A DNA stretch of 64,000 nt from Hanleya hanleyi (GCA_036873755.1 JAVTVY010020258.1:16372-80371), one strand, 5' to 3'; shown: positions 1-12,609, counted from the first letter of the stretch. Notes: generated by a model from the letters alone, not told the origin. Made by a program: numbers and translations.

Positions 1-221
1 CTCTAAACGGAATAAACGTCGTGTCGGTTTCTCTTTTGCGGGTTAAATCATAACGCAGTTCTAAATCCGTTTTCTCGTTTTATGGTGGGTCGTTCGGACC
101 TACCATTGAGTGTCAAAATTGCTGTCTTACGGTTTCCTTTATCGATGAATCAGCGATTCTATAATAGTGGAAATGACATGTTACGGGACTTCAACTTTAG
201 GATTGAGTTGGCATGGATTGA

Positions 222-279
222 GACCGGTTGATTTGGTAACAGATAGAAACATTGTTTATAAATGTTTGATATTTCAACC
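222..279 (+). repeat. Dispersed repeat, copy 1
   Basis: A block of about 57 bp containing gatttggtaaca and cattgtttataaatg. It recurs in inverted orientation near 6170-6230 and directly near 6461-6529. Copies 1 and 2 face each other and enclose the recombinase relic, so they could be decayed element ends; the third copy argues for a separate small repeat family. Confidence 0.6.
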
Positions 280-283
280 AATT

Positions 284-3200
284 TCCATCATTAAATATCC
301 AATCTGTCGGCGATTATTGCTAATTAAAATAGTGCATACTGCTTACGAAATCGGTGAGAATTAGACCGGGAATTCTAGTTCTATTTTTCGGCCTTTCCGT
401 TCTCCGGTATACCGTTCTCGCACTTCGACTCGACGTTCTCCTACACCACCACGCCGTTTGCCACGCCTTTCGGTCTCGCCTTCTTATATAGGTCACCACG
501 TTCGTCAGTCGCAGACTCCGTTTCTTATCATGCGGTTGTCCACGATTTGTCAACCTCTCGCTGAAGTTATATCATTCGTTCGCCCATTCCGGTCTCGTCG
601 AGTTCATCTGTTGATTCCTTTTCTTCAGTGTAAAGTTAGGAACATACGTCAATGATGGTTTTTCGGATAAATTGGATGCGCTTTTAGCTTTGGTGCCGGA
701 TATGCCGTCTGCTTGGAATAATCGTCTTCCTCGTATTAAATGTCAGACAAAAGAATGCTCCCTCGCCGTATGTTATCTCACCTATGTCATTTTTGTCAAT
801 GGTTCGATGGTGATTAAATTAATATTTTGAGGATAGTTTTCTTTCACATTTCTGTCTTGTTTCAAAATTTTGTCTGGGCAAATTTTTAGACTTCACATGG
901 TCTGTTTTTCCATCTGCCATGTGTTTATTGTCTTCCGACGTACGTCGCGAAATTAATGGCTATTGTCGGAGTTTTTCTAAGTTCCTATATCTTAAAATTA
1001 TTGCCCGACGATATTTTCTAAAGTCAATATGAATCTCGGGCTTATCTGATAACACAGTCCTGCGTGATGGAGACAATGTGTATTCAATATCACGTCTCCA
1101 CACGAACAATGAGTTCGGCCCGCTGTGTTTGTTGTGGGTTTTTACGGGCTCTCGCGACCTCGTTTTTATTGCTCAATTTGTGACAGATTTGTATTTAGTC
1201 CCCGGCATTTCTGTAAGTCTGCCTTTTAGTGCTGAGCTTGAAGGCCGATTGTGATCTCTACAATAAACGAACGGGTTTTGTTTCGTTGATTCATGAATTT
1301 TATGCATTGAGTTTGTGTATATCTCAAGTAGGGTTGTAAATAGTATCCTCATCGGCGGGGGTTTTCGTTTCTTCCCGCCGGAGAGATCTGATACTTTATT
1401 TGCAGCCGTCAATTTTCATGTTGTTGTTGTTACAGTGAAACCTGAGAACTCCGACCACTGGAAACACCGGAACCTTGTCAACACCGACCAAACTCTCCAG
1501 TCCACTTTTTCTCCAATGTTAATTGCCTATACCAAGACCTTGAATACACCGGAACCTGTCCCCATCGGAACCGACCGTGTTTTTAAATGCAAACCTATAT
1601 AAACAATGTTAATTGGCCCTGAAAACACCGACGCTGCATGCTATCCGACCGACTGCCAACTCACACACCAGGAGGTCGGTCGGCCGTCGACTCGGCTATA
1701 ATCCGCTTAGAACATTCAGCACGCCTAAACATGTAGCAGTCAATTACACGAGGTGTTTGTTTGTCTTTGTCTTTCTTCCGTTAACTCACTATTGTCTGTC
1801 CTACTGCAGAGCAGGAAACAGCAATCCACGCTCGATAGGTTTTTCACTAAATTTTAAAGTGCTACAACTGACAATTATTACATGTATTCAAATATTTAAG
1901 TTCATTATATTGGCGTATTTATATATTTCGCATTGTGCTGACTTGAGTGCTATAGACCCGACACCTTACGTGACCTACATTGTACCGCAGTTGCGTCATC
2001 TTACACACTTACCTTCATAACATCTTGTATATATTTTCATCATAAATGTGCATTGTAAATATAAACGATCAACATCATTTATAGTATTGCATATAATTTA
2101 TTTATTTTGTGTGTCGAATAAAAAGTATTGTAGCACAGTCCTCGTATTAGCCTACTTCCTTCCTTCAGCGTTGTTGTTGTTGTCGTCTCTCAGCCAGACG
2201 CCAAAATCATCAACCCTGAGAAAACCGACACACTGTCAAAACCGACATATTTCTTCGGTCCCGTGCAAGGTCGGTGTATCCAGGTTTCACTGTACTTCTG
2301 TTCGGACTTGCAGTTTTGGTAGGTTCACCTTCATACATTCAGTTCCTTGGTCCTACCAAAATGTAATCTCTTGTTATATCAAGTATTATTACGTATGATT
2401 TTGATATCCTGTATTCAAGAGAGACCTTACAGAGGTTTTATATGTCTTTCATGCTGACATGAATATGAAGCATGATTGTTGCATTTCTGTTACGTAATCA
2501 CAACTCAACCCTATTTACTCCGACCCTGTGTCGCATCTTAATGAGCTTCTTTACTGATCTCTTTATGTAATTATGGGTGTGTCGAACAACAATGAGATCA
2601 CGTGCTGGTTTACGTGAGTGAGTAAACCTATTCACCCACTTACCCTTGTTTATTTGAAAGTGTGATATTATTGAAACACAATTTTTGTCTGATTATTACA
2701 TTGTGAATTGTTTTGTTTCACACCAAGTTGATCCCATCTGTATACTGTATTACGCTTATAATTCAGATGGAGTTGTGCACTAATTTTAATTTCTTCCCTA
2801 TGAGAAAATTTAAAATTACTAGCGTGAGTGGGAAGGTATTGGCCGGCCAAGGATCAAGCCTAATGACACGTAAGTCGTGAAGTCTTCTATGGTTTCTTTC
2901 TACCAAGTATGTATTACCGGTACAGTCTACTAGAGCATCAAACTGCCTTTTAGTAATGTTCTTACTGTTCTTCTTCTCGACAAATTGTTCGTGTTAGGTC
3001 ATTTCAAATTCTAAATTTTGAATAACCTCACTTTCCTGCCGGCGAGAGACTTAAATGTATTTCCTCTCTTCGGGAATTTAAAATTCTTTAAGGATCTTTC
3101 TCGGTTACCTGGAAAATCTTTGTTCTGGATGTCGGTTGTGTGACTATTTGATTATTAATAGTAACATTGTTGTAAATGTTTTATATTCTCTCCATATAAA

Positions 3201-3700
3201 ACTCCAGTACTGAATTTCATGTACAGGAGGCAAATTACATCGGGAGAGGTCATAATGTAACCATGTTCATTGACACATTATTCATGTTCACTGACACAAA
3301 GATCCATAATCCCTTTTATCTCATTGAGCTTACATTTGGTGATTAACGCTACAAACATTTAATATGTTCATCTCTACTGCGTTTATAGAGAAGGAAAATT
3401 ATTACAATCGACTTCGGGGTTACTGTTTGCAACGCCATTCTGTTACGTCGTGTACTTTTATAAGTTTGTATCCTGCTCCATTATGAGCATGTATATACAT
3501 TAAGTTGTTGTGAATGAGGAAACCACTACGTTGTTTATCATATACAACGTTTTTGTCGCATTTTTCACATTACGCTTTCCTATTACACCTTGACGACATG
3601 TTCATTACGCCGTCATGTGTCTCTCATACACCTGTGCGTCGTTCTTTTACATCGGTTAGACGTTTCCGGTACGCCATAACGCCGTTTGTCACGTCATTTC
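284..3700. other. Gene-free stretch
   Basis: Only short, composition-driven open frames are seen on both strands. Low-complexity T-rich DNA dominates. There are no convincing domain motifs, no RNA gene and no clear tandem repeat. It may be decayed mobile-element sequence belonging with the recombinase relic further right, but nothing recognisable supports that. Confidence 0.5.
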
Positions 3701-4317
3701 TTCATTTGCGAGATGCATATTTTATATCCATTCATCGGCACTTCCTTTGATTCTCCATCGTCGATCGTCGGTGGGAGGGGAAGTCCGTTCGTTTGGCGTC
3801 AACTTTCCACATGTATCAATTCCTCTCGGGTTTTTCACATTGTGATTTACTTAGGTTCGTCGTTACTTTACGAAGAGAGTGCTGTCCAGATCTTGTTGTT
3901 TCCAGTCTGGAGTTCAGAATATCAAAATTGTATTGGAATCCGCAGTATTTGGTCAAATACTGTTATATGGAATAGGTCTTTGGATTATGGACGTGGATAT
4001 TCTCTGAGGACGACGGCGGGATTGTGAATGACGGACTAGTCGCCTTTAATTGAATTCACACAGTGTTGTATTAACACAGAACCATGTTAACTTAACACAC
4101 AAACATTATGTTGAGATCCATTTACCTTAGGATTGTGCTTAAACAACACAATGTTTTCGTGGTGTACTTGGACAGTTTTTCCGGCTTTCTCCATCAAGTA
4201 CTTCATTCCTGTATAGACCGTTACACCAATGGTTAGACTTTGACATTATGGTTCTGTCATCAACCTTAGGGTTGTTTATTATATGTAGGACCTTACTCAC
4301 TACGTTCGTTTTTCGGG

Positions 4318-5140
4318 TTCGGTCTCTACAGAGGATTTTGTCCTGGTGCCGAGGTCATGATAACGTTCCCGACTCTATTTCCCTCGTAATTGACTTCCTC
4401 CTTCACCTTCACCAGGATAGGATGTCTCATATTAGCACCATGGAAGGTTATCGTTCTGCTGGCTAGGGTGTTACGTCTTACCTTTGATATCAACATTAGC
4501 CTTAACGATAATATCTCTGCGCTTATTCGCGCCTTTCGTATTTACAGTCGCGTTGTACTCGCCAACTGTTACTGAAATGGGTTATCGGTGTGGTTCTGTG
4601 TGCTTTGATTATACCAGCTTTTGAACCCTTAGAGTCCGCGTCTATAAAAGCTGTGTCTTATAAGTCGGCCTTTGTGGCGGCATTTGCTTTGGCGTCCAGA
4701 GTGTCTGAACTTCATGTTCTTGAAAGATCTTCTATGACCTGGACAGCGGATTGGTCTTGCATTCCTTTTCGGCCCATTCCTGAATTTATCGCCAAAAATG
4801 AGTCTGTTCGTTCAGGTCCGTGCGCTCAACGTTCGTACTCCATTCCTGCGTTGTCAGACTTTGTACATGGCCTCGAGGACGATCTTCTGCTATGTCCTGT
4901 TCGAGCCATCCGCCACTATCTTACTCGTACCGATCCGTTCGCGGCTCTCGGCTACGGTTATTCTGTCCCTTCGCCTGTCAGCAAGGCTTGACATTTAAAA
5001 AGCCGCGTAGTTGAAGAAGACCATAAAATAGTCTTATCAATTGGCAGAAGGTAGATATACCATTGACGCCCCACTACTGTCTTCTGCTTCTTCTAATGTG
5101 ATTCGTGCCATCGCTGCGTCATGGCCTGTATGGAAGATCT
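4318..5140 (+). pseudogene. Decayed tyrosine recombinase of a DIRS/Ngaro-type retrotransposon
   Basis: The similarity to a YR-retrotransposon recombinase is spread over three or more plus-strand frames. An N-terminal SAM-like part (about 4330-4466) contains IDFLLHLHQD and ISTMEGYRSA. A middle part (about 4470-4575, another frame) contains ISALIRAFRIY. The catalytic part (about 4590-4991) contains FEPLESASIK, LASRVSELHVL with the first catalytic Arg region, and LLCPVRAIRHYL. A last fragment near 5085-5130 reads NVIRAIAASW, resembling the His/Arg box. In DIRS and Ngaro elements this enzyme integrates circular DNA without making a target duplication. Stops and frame changes between the blocks show that the copy is dead. 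A Crypton or another YR transposon is a possible alternative, because no reverse transcriptase was recognised nearby. The call rests on motif recall. Confidence 0.62.
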
Positions 5141-5149
5141 GACCCCTCC

Positions 5150-6130
5150 ATGACATTGTCCTGTCTTGTGCCTGAACAATTAACTCCACGTTCACTAATA
5201 TCTGTCTGAGGGATATGACAGTGCAATCAATAGTGTGATCACGCTTGGGCCACTGTGGCTACCCAGCACGTTGTGAGTAATTTCAGAAAAAGAGGGGGGG
5301 GGGGCGGCAAAATTATCACCATCGCAGCAAGACAGCCATCTTGCTGTATCATCTCATCTCATCTCATCTCAGTCATATTATTATTATTACATATATTATA
5401 TGATAAAAAGGCATCTCAGAAGGTAGAAATAAGTCAGTTGACCGGCCGTGGATTCTATAATCACCAATGAAGGCCTGACACCAGGATAGGGTTTACTCCT
5501 AACTGAAATTTGCTTCTGTTCTTCAGAAACTGACTTCCCTCTAGATGTCTCAGCTGGGTCACCTGTGCCTCAACTCACAAGACACCCGCTCCAGGCCTAG
5601 TGTCAACAGTAGTGATGAAAGTACAGAGAGTTGAAGAGTGCGCAGCTCACCCAGAGAGCAAGCATGGCAATTCCAACGCATCTAGGTTCATCACTCCAAG
5701 TATGGTGAGTTGTCCTCAAGAAGCTTGCGGACTGAGAGTGGTGTGGACTTGGTACCTTCCAAGATTCGGGTAGCGTACGCCCTCCCCTTACTTACGGTTG
5801 GACCAAGGATCTCCCTGTATGCAATGGCTGCGGCTGAGGACCCCCCTAGTCATACAGAGTCTTCCAAGGGGAACTTCTTGTGCCTACGGTGCCCCGGTAT
5901 CCTACAACTTGGTGGAAATGTGTACCACACCACGAGCACAGTTACATGGATGGAGACACTCAGATAAGTAAAACTGTATCAATTCCTTCAATTACCCTAT
6001 GTGTCTGAGGCCAGGGTTAATTTGTTGAGTAATAATGTCTCAGATTTATACCCATGTCTGTGTCGTTCCAGCGATTACTAGTCTGCTATGGGAGTTACCA
6101 CAAGGCCGAGATTCCCGCCTCCATATGTTG
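5150..6130. other. Gene-free stretch with simple repeats
   Basis: Contains a G-run near 5293-5304 and a short CATCT repeat near 5349-5371. No coding signal was found in either strand beyond short chance frames. Confidence 0.5.
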
Positions 6131-6138
6131 GTACTGTG

Positions 6139-6230
6139 GCATAATTGAAACAGGTTTACGATTTGGGAATCAAATATCAAACATTTATAAACAATGTTTC
6201 TATTTGTTACCAAATCAAACCTGTTTCAAT
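6139..6230. repeat. Dispersed repeat, copy 2 (inverted), with its own palindromic ends
   Basis: Positions 6170-6230 are the reverse complement of copy 1. Positions 6139-6168 (ataattgaaacaggttt) match the other end of the same block in opposite orientation, so the unit folds into a hairpin. This MITE-like layout may be the tail of a small inverted-repeat element. Confidence 0.6.
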
Positions 6231-6460
6231 TTGATTGACCCTCCCTCCGTCCCCTCATGCCGGCCTTAAACACTACAGGTCTCGGTAATTACAATGAGAA
6301 TAGAGGGCGAGTATGGTTTGAGCAGAGCCTATATAGTAATGCTGCTGGAATTAGATGGGAGAGCTCTCCTAGGGGCGGACAACTCTCCGCTAGGGGAGCT
6401 AACTTTTAGTTTTTAACTTCCGTTTTCTACGTTGTATCATCTTCCTGACGGAGATTGAAT

Positions 6461-6529
6461 GGCATAATTGAAACAGGTTTGATTTGGTAACAAATAGAAA
6501 CATTGTTTATAAATGTTTGATTTTTCAAC
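6461..6529 (+). repeat. Dispersed repeat, copy 3
   Basis: Same orientation as copy 1 and begins with ggcataattgaaacaggtt, which is also the start of copy 2. It directly abuts an ACACCTT-rich block. Confidence 0.6.
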
Positions 6530-6850
6530 ACAATTACACCTTCTTTGGGTGTTCATTCACACCTTTTAGGCAAATTTGAATCATCTAGGGGTGCTAAAAT
6601 ACACCTTCAGGTGATCATTCCATCTTCCAGGGGTGTTAAATCACACCTTATTAAGAATTACACCTTTTGACTGAGATTACACCCTCTTGGGTGTTTATTT
6701 ACACCTTTTGGCCGCATTTAAACCTTATAGAGGTGCTAAAATACACCTTCTGGAGATGATTCCATCTTCCAGGGGTGTTAAAACACACCCATTTCGTGAG
6801 AATTACACCTTCAAAAGGTGTTAATTTGCACCTTTTTAGTGAGAATTAGT
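6530..6850. repeat. ACACCTT / GGGTGT palindrome-rich repeat
   Basis: Short units built from acacctt and its complement aaggtgt recur at 20-50 bp intervals on both strands, for example near 6536, 6601 and 6805. A second block of the same family is at 14.9-15.07 kb. There is no coding potential. It is probably a degenerate tandem family or the inside of a MITE. Confidence 0.6.
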
Positions 6851-6859
6851 GGTGTTCGT

Positions 6860-7790
6860 ACCACCCAGTAATGGCTCTTGTTCGAGGTACACAATAACAA
6901 CATTAACACAAAATATATGTATGATATATTTTATTAAGGAAATCACAAAAAGCACATTTACATTGGTCTTTTCATGTTAGCCCTCCCTGATATCATAGTT
7001 CACTCTCAATCCCTGAAAGCACAAAGTTCAAACGATTAAAAATACAAGCATCCCAACCCACACTAAATTGAGCACGTTATGTTCATGTCACTTATGCCTC
7101 CAACTTTCACCCGCCTACAGTCTGTGACCGAAAATCGAAAACTTTGAGAGTAGGGTATTACAGGTAACAAAAATGGCAATGACACTGGGTGGGGGAGTTG
7201 TTTGGGTGGGAGGGTGGAGTGGAGTGAGGATAACTGTCATGGAATGCTTTTGTACATAACCTGCCGGGGTGTCCTGGCCTCTGAGACCGAAAATCAAAAA
7301 CTCTCCGAGAGTAGGGTTTAACAGGTAACAAAAAGGGCAATGGCACTTGATTGGGAGTTGAGGGGGGGGGGGGGACAAGCAGTAAAATATACACATTAAT
7401 ATGTGTCCGAATGTTCATAACGGGTTTTATTAGAAGGCGACAATTTTTGGGGCTACTTTCAACAGGGCAGCCACCTACTTTGCTCAGTTGTCTGTATTAC
7501 TCAATGTTAAATGCCATAAGAATTGCCTGCTACTTTGGTGAATTGTCACCCACTTTAAAAGTTAATGAAAGACTTACATAAGTATGATAAAGAGTCATGG
7601 TTCAAGAATGTTTTTCTGTAAGTGAGAAGTAGCTCTTACTGCTCCTGTAACTTTGTCACCGTCCTGGTAACGGTAGGTCTTGGCCGTGTATAGGACAACT
7701 TCAGAAAAGGCAGTTCGAGTTATGTCAAGGAGTTGTTTATAACTTTCACGTTGTTGCGTATATTAAACAAGGGTTATGTGTAACCCGGCA
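6860..7790. repeat. Non-coding; two-copy tandem duplication within
   Basis: Two direct copies of about 75 bp, near 7124-7200 and 7285-7365, share gaccgaaaatc, agtagggt and acaggtaacaaaaa. The second runs into a G-run near 7361-7374. Reverse-strand open frames here are artefacts of the duplication. No gene was recognised in the rest. Confidence 0.55.
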
Positions 7791-7799
7791 GCTCGCCTT

Positions 7800-9290
7800 T
7801 TGGGTATTCAATAACATGCAGCTTCACATAAAGATCGAGCCCTTCAGGTTGCACATCACTGGCAATGACAATATATATTGCAATAAAAATTTGACTTCTT
7901 TGTCAGTGATGTTGAAGTTGGATTGAAACATGAACTATATTATAAAACTTGAAATAAAGATTACCTTTTTTTCCAAAAGTAAGCTTATACATGTCATTAT
8001 GAATACATGTACAATTGAAATTTGGTCTGAGATGTGGGTGTGAAATGCTTGGACAAAAAAGGTTCGTGCAAAAGCTTGAGGTTAAATCATGATGAGGAAT
8101 GGGATTCGATACCAGAATTGAAGGAAATGGTGTTCTTCATTAAAGGCGACACAAAATTCCAAACCACCAGGGGTTAATATTGTACTTCTGAAATGAAATA
8201 ATGTCATTAAACTATTAGTAATTACTATAAAGGAATATATTGTAGTTGATTTGATGTGTTTGTGTATATGTAACAGGTCGATAGTTGGTGTAAGAACGCA
8301 TTGTTGAGGCTTTTGTTGAGGCTTTTGTGCAGCTGAAAAGGGTCACGTCTAGACGCATTGTTGAGCTCAGACAGGCTATTGTAGGCTTTGTCTTGTGCGT
8401 TCTTACACCAAGTATAAACCTACAATACAATGTACACTGCATCTCCTACCTAATAGGTTAGTATCACATATAAGAGATATATGCAGCTTCGCAAAAAGAT
8501 CGAGCCCTTCAGGATGGCACATCATTTGAGGTTGCACATCATTGGCAATGCACATCATTTAAAATAATAAATTTATTAAGAAATATGATTTCTATATTTA
8601 GTGATATTGAGGTTGGATTGAAGGAGGAACTATATTATATAACTAGCAATAAAGATTACATTTTTTCCAAAAGTAAGCCTACACATCCCATTGCATAGAT
8701 CTGATGAATACATGTTCGTGTATAGTTAGGAACAATAGGCGTGCAATTTTGAGCACGTTCTTGGTGTAACTTTGTGTGATGATATGTGAACAAACAAAGC
8801 TAATAACAGTGCAATAGTAGGACTAAATCTATCATTTCCAGCATGCAATGGGACACTTGCACTGTGGTAAACCTTCACATTTGTATGCAAATAAAAGAAT
8901 GCAATGACAGCTGTGTCCAATCATACTGTAATGCTCCATAATAATGTGCATGGGTAAAGACAGAGCTCACAAACTGATTCAAACTCACTTTTAATTAATA
9001 TAGTAAGTTAAATGTGTGGACACAGATATGGTTGCGCAAAAGCTTCAGGGTCAACGAGAATTTGATACCAAAATTTAAGGAAATGGCGTCCTTCATTTAA
9101 GGCGACACGAAATTAAAAACTAACAGGGGTTCGGTACTGCGGGATTCCCCCGCCAGTTATTTTGATATTGTACTTCTGAAATAAAATAATGTCACCAGAC
9201 TATTAGTAAATACTATAAAGGAATATACTATATGTGATTTGGTATGTATGACTGTATATACAATGTACACTACATCTCATGCCTAATAAG
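7800..9290. repeat. Large two-copy imperfect tandem duplication
   Basis: Copy 1 (about 7800-8440) and copy 2 (about 8470-9290) share a series of blocks in the same order. These are aagatcgagcccttcagg, tacatgt with flanks, aaggcgacac, tattgtacttctgaaat, actataaaggaatata and acaatgtacac. Each copy has private insertions. No coding sequence was recognised. Confidence 0.7.
8285..8411. mobile_element. 127-bp MITE-like insertion
   Basis: Perfect 16-bp terminal inverted repeats (ttggtgtaagaacgca at 8285-8300 and its complement at 8396-8411) enclose about 95 bp with no coding capacity. The corresponding place in the second copy of the surrounding duplication (near 9250) lacks this sequence, which supports a genuine insertion. 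The superfamily is unknown, and a target duplication is not clear. Confidence 0.6.
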
Positions 9291-9470
9291 AAGTCAAAAT
9301 TATTCTAAGTCCAGCCTAAACAGAAAAGATTAACCCAGAAAACTTTCTAAGTCCAGCCTAAACATAAAAGTCTAACCGGACACCAACACCAACACCGACA
9401 CCGACACCGCCACTTTCCCCCTCTCTCTCCCAATACCTCGCCTACTTCGTATACGGCGAGCTAAAAACCA

Positions 9471-9610
9471 CTATGCGACGAGCAGGCATTTCAATCCCAG
9501 CAGGAGATCCGTCGTATCCAAAAGCTTCTGCTTCTCCACATAGACAGAGATGGTATCCGCGGTCTCCATATTGGAACCCTGGTGGACAATAATTGGTGTC
9601 CTGGAGTTAC
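9471..9610 (-). CDS. Candidate terminal exon of a minus-strand cellular gene (partial)
   Basis: On the minus strand a pyrimidine tract ending in tttcag precedes 9610. One frame then stays open to a TAG at 9471-9473 and reads, in part, ISVYVEKQKLLDTTDLLLGL. The composition looks protein-like, but the domain is not recognised. An alternative acceptor 11 bp further in gives another open frame containing NYCPPGFQYGD, so the true frame is uncertain. It is grouped with the exons at 10.0 and 10.5 kb because each has splice-like borders on the same strand. Confidence 0.4.
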
Positions 9611-10026
9611 CTGAAAGTAACATAAAAGATATATAAGCATATGGGATTGGTAGTATTGTTCAATCATAATCTATTACCATCATGACCATTGAGTCTTCTG
9701 AATTATACGTTGAATGTCCAAAAACCTTTTATTCTGCCTGCGGATGTAGTAATAAATCATATCGTGTGTACAGGTAGGTGTCAGTTTGTACGCTAGACAG
9801 GTTTAAGAAATATGAAATCAGGCCAATTTCCAATTCGAACCAGCATCGCTCATTACTAAGTTATATATATTCATACAAGTAATATAGGAGAAAAGAGAAG
9901 AAATGCAGTTTCCGCCTTCAATGCCCTAAAGTTCTTACTTGTATACTCATCGACGTTGTATGTTAGATCTATGTGATTAGCATCAGGAACTATATCGATT
10001 ACACTCGTGAAGAATTATTCACTTAC

Positions 10027-10103
10027 TTCTTTTTGGATCAGCATGGTTAGGTCTTCCTTGAAATGGCCCACAATGACTGGCACCACGGCAATGGCCAGTT
10101 GAT
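10027..10103 (-). CDS. Candidate internal exon of the same minus-strand gene (partial)
   Basis: A 77-nt block with an acceptor-like ctcatacag before 10103 and a textbook GTAAGT donor after 10027, both on the minus strand. Two frames are open; one reads QLAIAVVPVIVGHFKEDL. The phase that best joins it to the 9.5 kb exon is not the one that best joins it to the 10.5 kb exon. Either an exon is missing or the gene is decaying. Confidence 0.42.
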
Positions 10104-10442
10104 CTGTATGAGAAAAAGAATCCATATTAAATTAAATGATGAAAAATACATCTTGACAGTTCCATCCAGCCTCCCCGCCCCCATCATTTCTTTTGCATTC
10201 AATGGTTGAAAGAAGGCAGTTTCAGCTAATTATCTTCCTTTGATTTAAATTACAATAAACAACCCATTCAGGGATAAAATGTGTAAGAAAGTGGTATTTT
10301 TATTTGGCAAACAATTGTTTGTCCAGTATTCCAACATCTACGAACTGGTTGGTCGATTCATAATATATATACCTTCCAAATAATTCATGTCAAACTTAAT
10401 CTGCATTATGTCCTGCCCATCGCAGGTTTGCAAAATACTCAC

Positions 10443-10615
10443 ACTTTTTATCATCTTCTTCCAATGACGGATTTTCCTTCAGCGTCCTTAAATCCTCCCG
10501 TTGTTGTTTTGAAGCCAATACGTTGAACACTGCTGACGTGTATTTCTTCATGCTTCCAATTAAGGAACTCTTTATCAATGTCCTTCCCCACAAGTGTGTC
10601 AAAGTCTCTTAATAA
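10443..10615 (-). CDS. Candidate upstream exon of the same minus-strand gene (partial)
   Basis: A 173-nt block preceded on the minus strand by ttttcttctgtttccag and followed by a GTGAGT donor. One frame contains VLASKQQREDLRTLKENPSL; another contains LLRDFDTLVGKDIDKEFLNW. Both look protein-like, which suggests a frameshift within the exon or chance. No family could be assigned, and no start exon was found in the window. Confidence 0.38.
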
Positions 10616-10780
10616 CTGGAAACAGAAGAAAACAAATCCAATTAGTATTATGTTGTTAGAAACCCATTCAGTTTTAGAAGGCTCTTTATGAATTTGTGTA
10701 TCATCTTCCAATATCTGACCAAAAAGTTTTTTTAACCACGAATAGCTTTAATAATTAGATAATCATTATATTTCTTATCG

Positions 10781-11060
10781 TCTTATACATTAAAGTTCCA
10801 TTTTTATTAACTGGAAATATACACAGAAACCAATAGTAAATTTATGTTTTGAAATGTCAATCTCACAATGTAAATGATACTTATCACCTTATACATTAAA
10901 GTTCCATTTTTATTAACTGGAAATATACACAGAAACAAAGAATAAATTTATGTTTTGAAATGTCAATCTCACAATGTAAATGATACTTATCACTTTATGC
11001 ATTAAAGTTCCATTTTTATTAACTGGAAATATACACAGAAACAAAGAGTAAATGTATGTT
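10781..11060. repeat. Tandem repeat, period about 106 bp, 2.6 copies
   Basis: Starts near 10781, 10887 and 10993. Each unit contains attaaagttccatttttatt and ggaaatatacacagaaac. The copies are nearly identical, which points to recent expansion. AT-rich and non-coding. Confidence 0.85.
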
Positions 11061-12540
11061 TTGCCTGCTGTAAACGGTGGACTGAATTAGGCTAATCGGA
11101 TTATAAAGACGCACGGTCGATCGTCTAGCCTCGCCAGGGTCCGGTTATTTCGGCGCTGTTAATAAATATATACGACTACTCCCCGTAGTTAGACCCAGAC
11201 GGAGAGTGTTCGCGACTGAACAATTAAATAAAAAACGGACAAGTGAAGTAATTTTCACATTCTTTTTGCGATGGTTCTAGACCTTTTCCCAAAATATTGG
11301 AGGACACAATAATACATATAATACATCGATAATATTTCTAAAAGATTGAACTATATTTCACGTCAGTAACTTCATTAAATCATTCGTCTGATATGAGCTG
11401 CCTGTCCAGTGCCGACTGTATTACTGTATTGTATTTTCCCCAAGTGTCCGAAAAATCAATATTTAATCACTACCAAAACACAAGCCTTGTCCTTAACAGT
11501 AAAGGAGTTGTCTCCTCGGGGTTCTTCAGGGGATATCAAAGCTCATGATCCGAGAGGCGGACCTACCGAACTCACAGAGGCATTCTCAAAAAATATCCAA
11601 GCTTACGTTCCGCTATTATCTCACCTGGCCCCGACAAATCGGCCCCTCGGGTCAGATATCAAACTGTGTATGACATGAGCCCTATAATCCCTCGCATTAT
11701 GTATAGGAGTCCCACCAGGGACGTCCCAGGGAGTACCGATATGGCCAGGTCGGTATATATAGCGGTAAGGTTTTGAAGCCTGCATGTTTCTGCATACAGA
11801 AATAATACAGAGCCGTTTATTTGTGTATTCACCTAGTACTGAATCTATCGAAATGTTTAGTTAATTATTCATTTACTCACTAAAGTATATATTGGTATTC
11901 ATATTATGTGACTGACGGTCGGGGCGTGCCTGTTGTTGGAAGGAAGATATATAAAATTATTGCATCGAAAAACATTAGAAAACAAGAATGACTACAAGCC
12001 TTCTATTTCCTATGATACAGGCACACCGAAGACCACAGACGAGTTGGACAAGACCTGAAACAGAAGACGGAAGACGATCACAGGAATACCAACAGCGCCT
12101 TGAGTGACAACGCCGCATAGCAAGAACACCCAGAATCAGAATACTCGACCCTAAACCACACCGACACGCTACTCCGATGACCCGAACTGACGCCTTAACA
12201 CAGAATATGATCCTTTGACTTTCACGCAATATAGGACGTAGACCTGCCGCCCTGTACCCCGATACACACTCCAAGCAATTGTTACAGGCACAGATTTCTG
12301 GAAGAACCCACCCTGTTCCCAAGGGCGTCGTTAGTGAAGCCGATCCGAAAAATCCTAAAGACGCCCTTGGTTCTCCCAGTTTTTTCTGGACGGCTTTGTG
12401 CGTACAAAGGGGTACCAAGACAAAGGAATCATACACGCGATTACAGAGAACTCATATTTACCAGTATAATTTAACCAAAAACCAAAAAGAGACTTACGAA
12501 CTTGTACATATAGCTATTCTTATTTACTTCTATTTATATC
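11061..12540. other. Gene-free stretch
   Basis: Open frames of up to about 150 codons occur on the minus strand (11,975-12,436). They are Cys/Arg-rich with no domain pattern, and the plus strand of the same segment is also partly open, so a gene is not supported. Confidence 0.45.
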
Positions 12541-12560
12541 TCCTACTAATCTCTCATTGT

Positions 12561-12606
12561 TATTTATTATTTATCTATTTATTTATTTATTTATTTATAT
12601 ATTTAG
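12561..12606. repeat. TTTA microsatellite
   Basis: A run of tttatttatttat units in an AT-rich stretch. It is followed by AATAAA-like sequence at 12,623-12,630 and a repeat-like tail. Confidence 0.85.
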
Positions 12607-12609
12607 CGC

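Noticed and set aside
11975..12436. 153-codon Cys-rich minus-strand frame.
   Set aside because: No regular Cys spacing, no domain, no promoter or splice signals, and the other strand is partly open as well.
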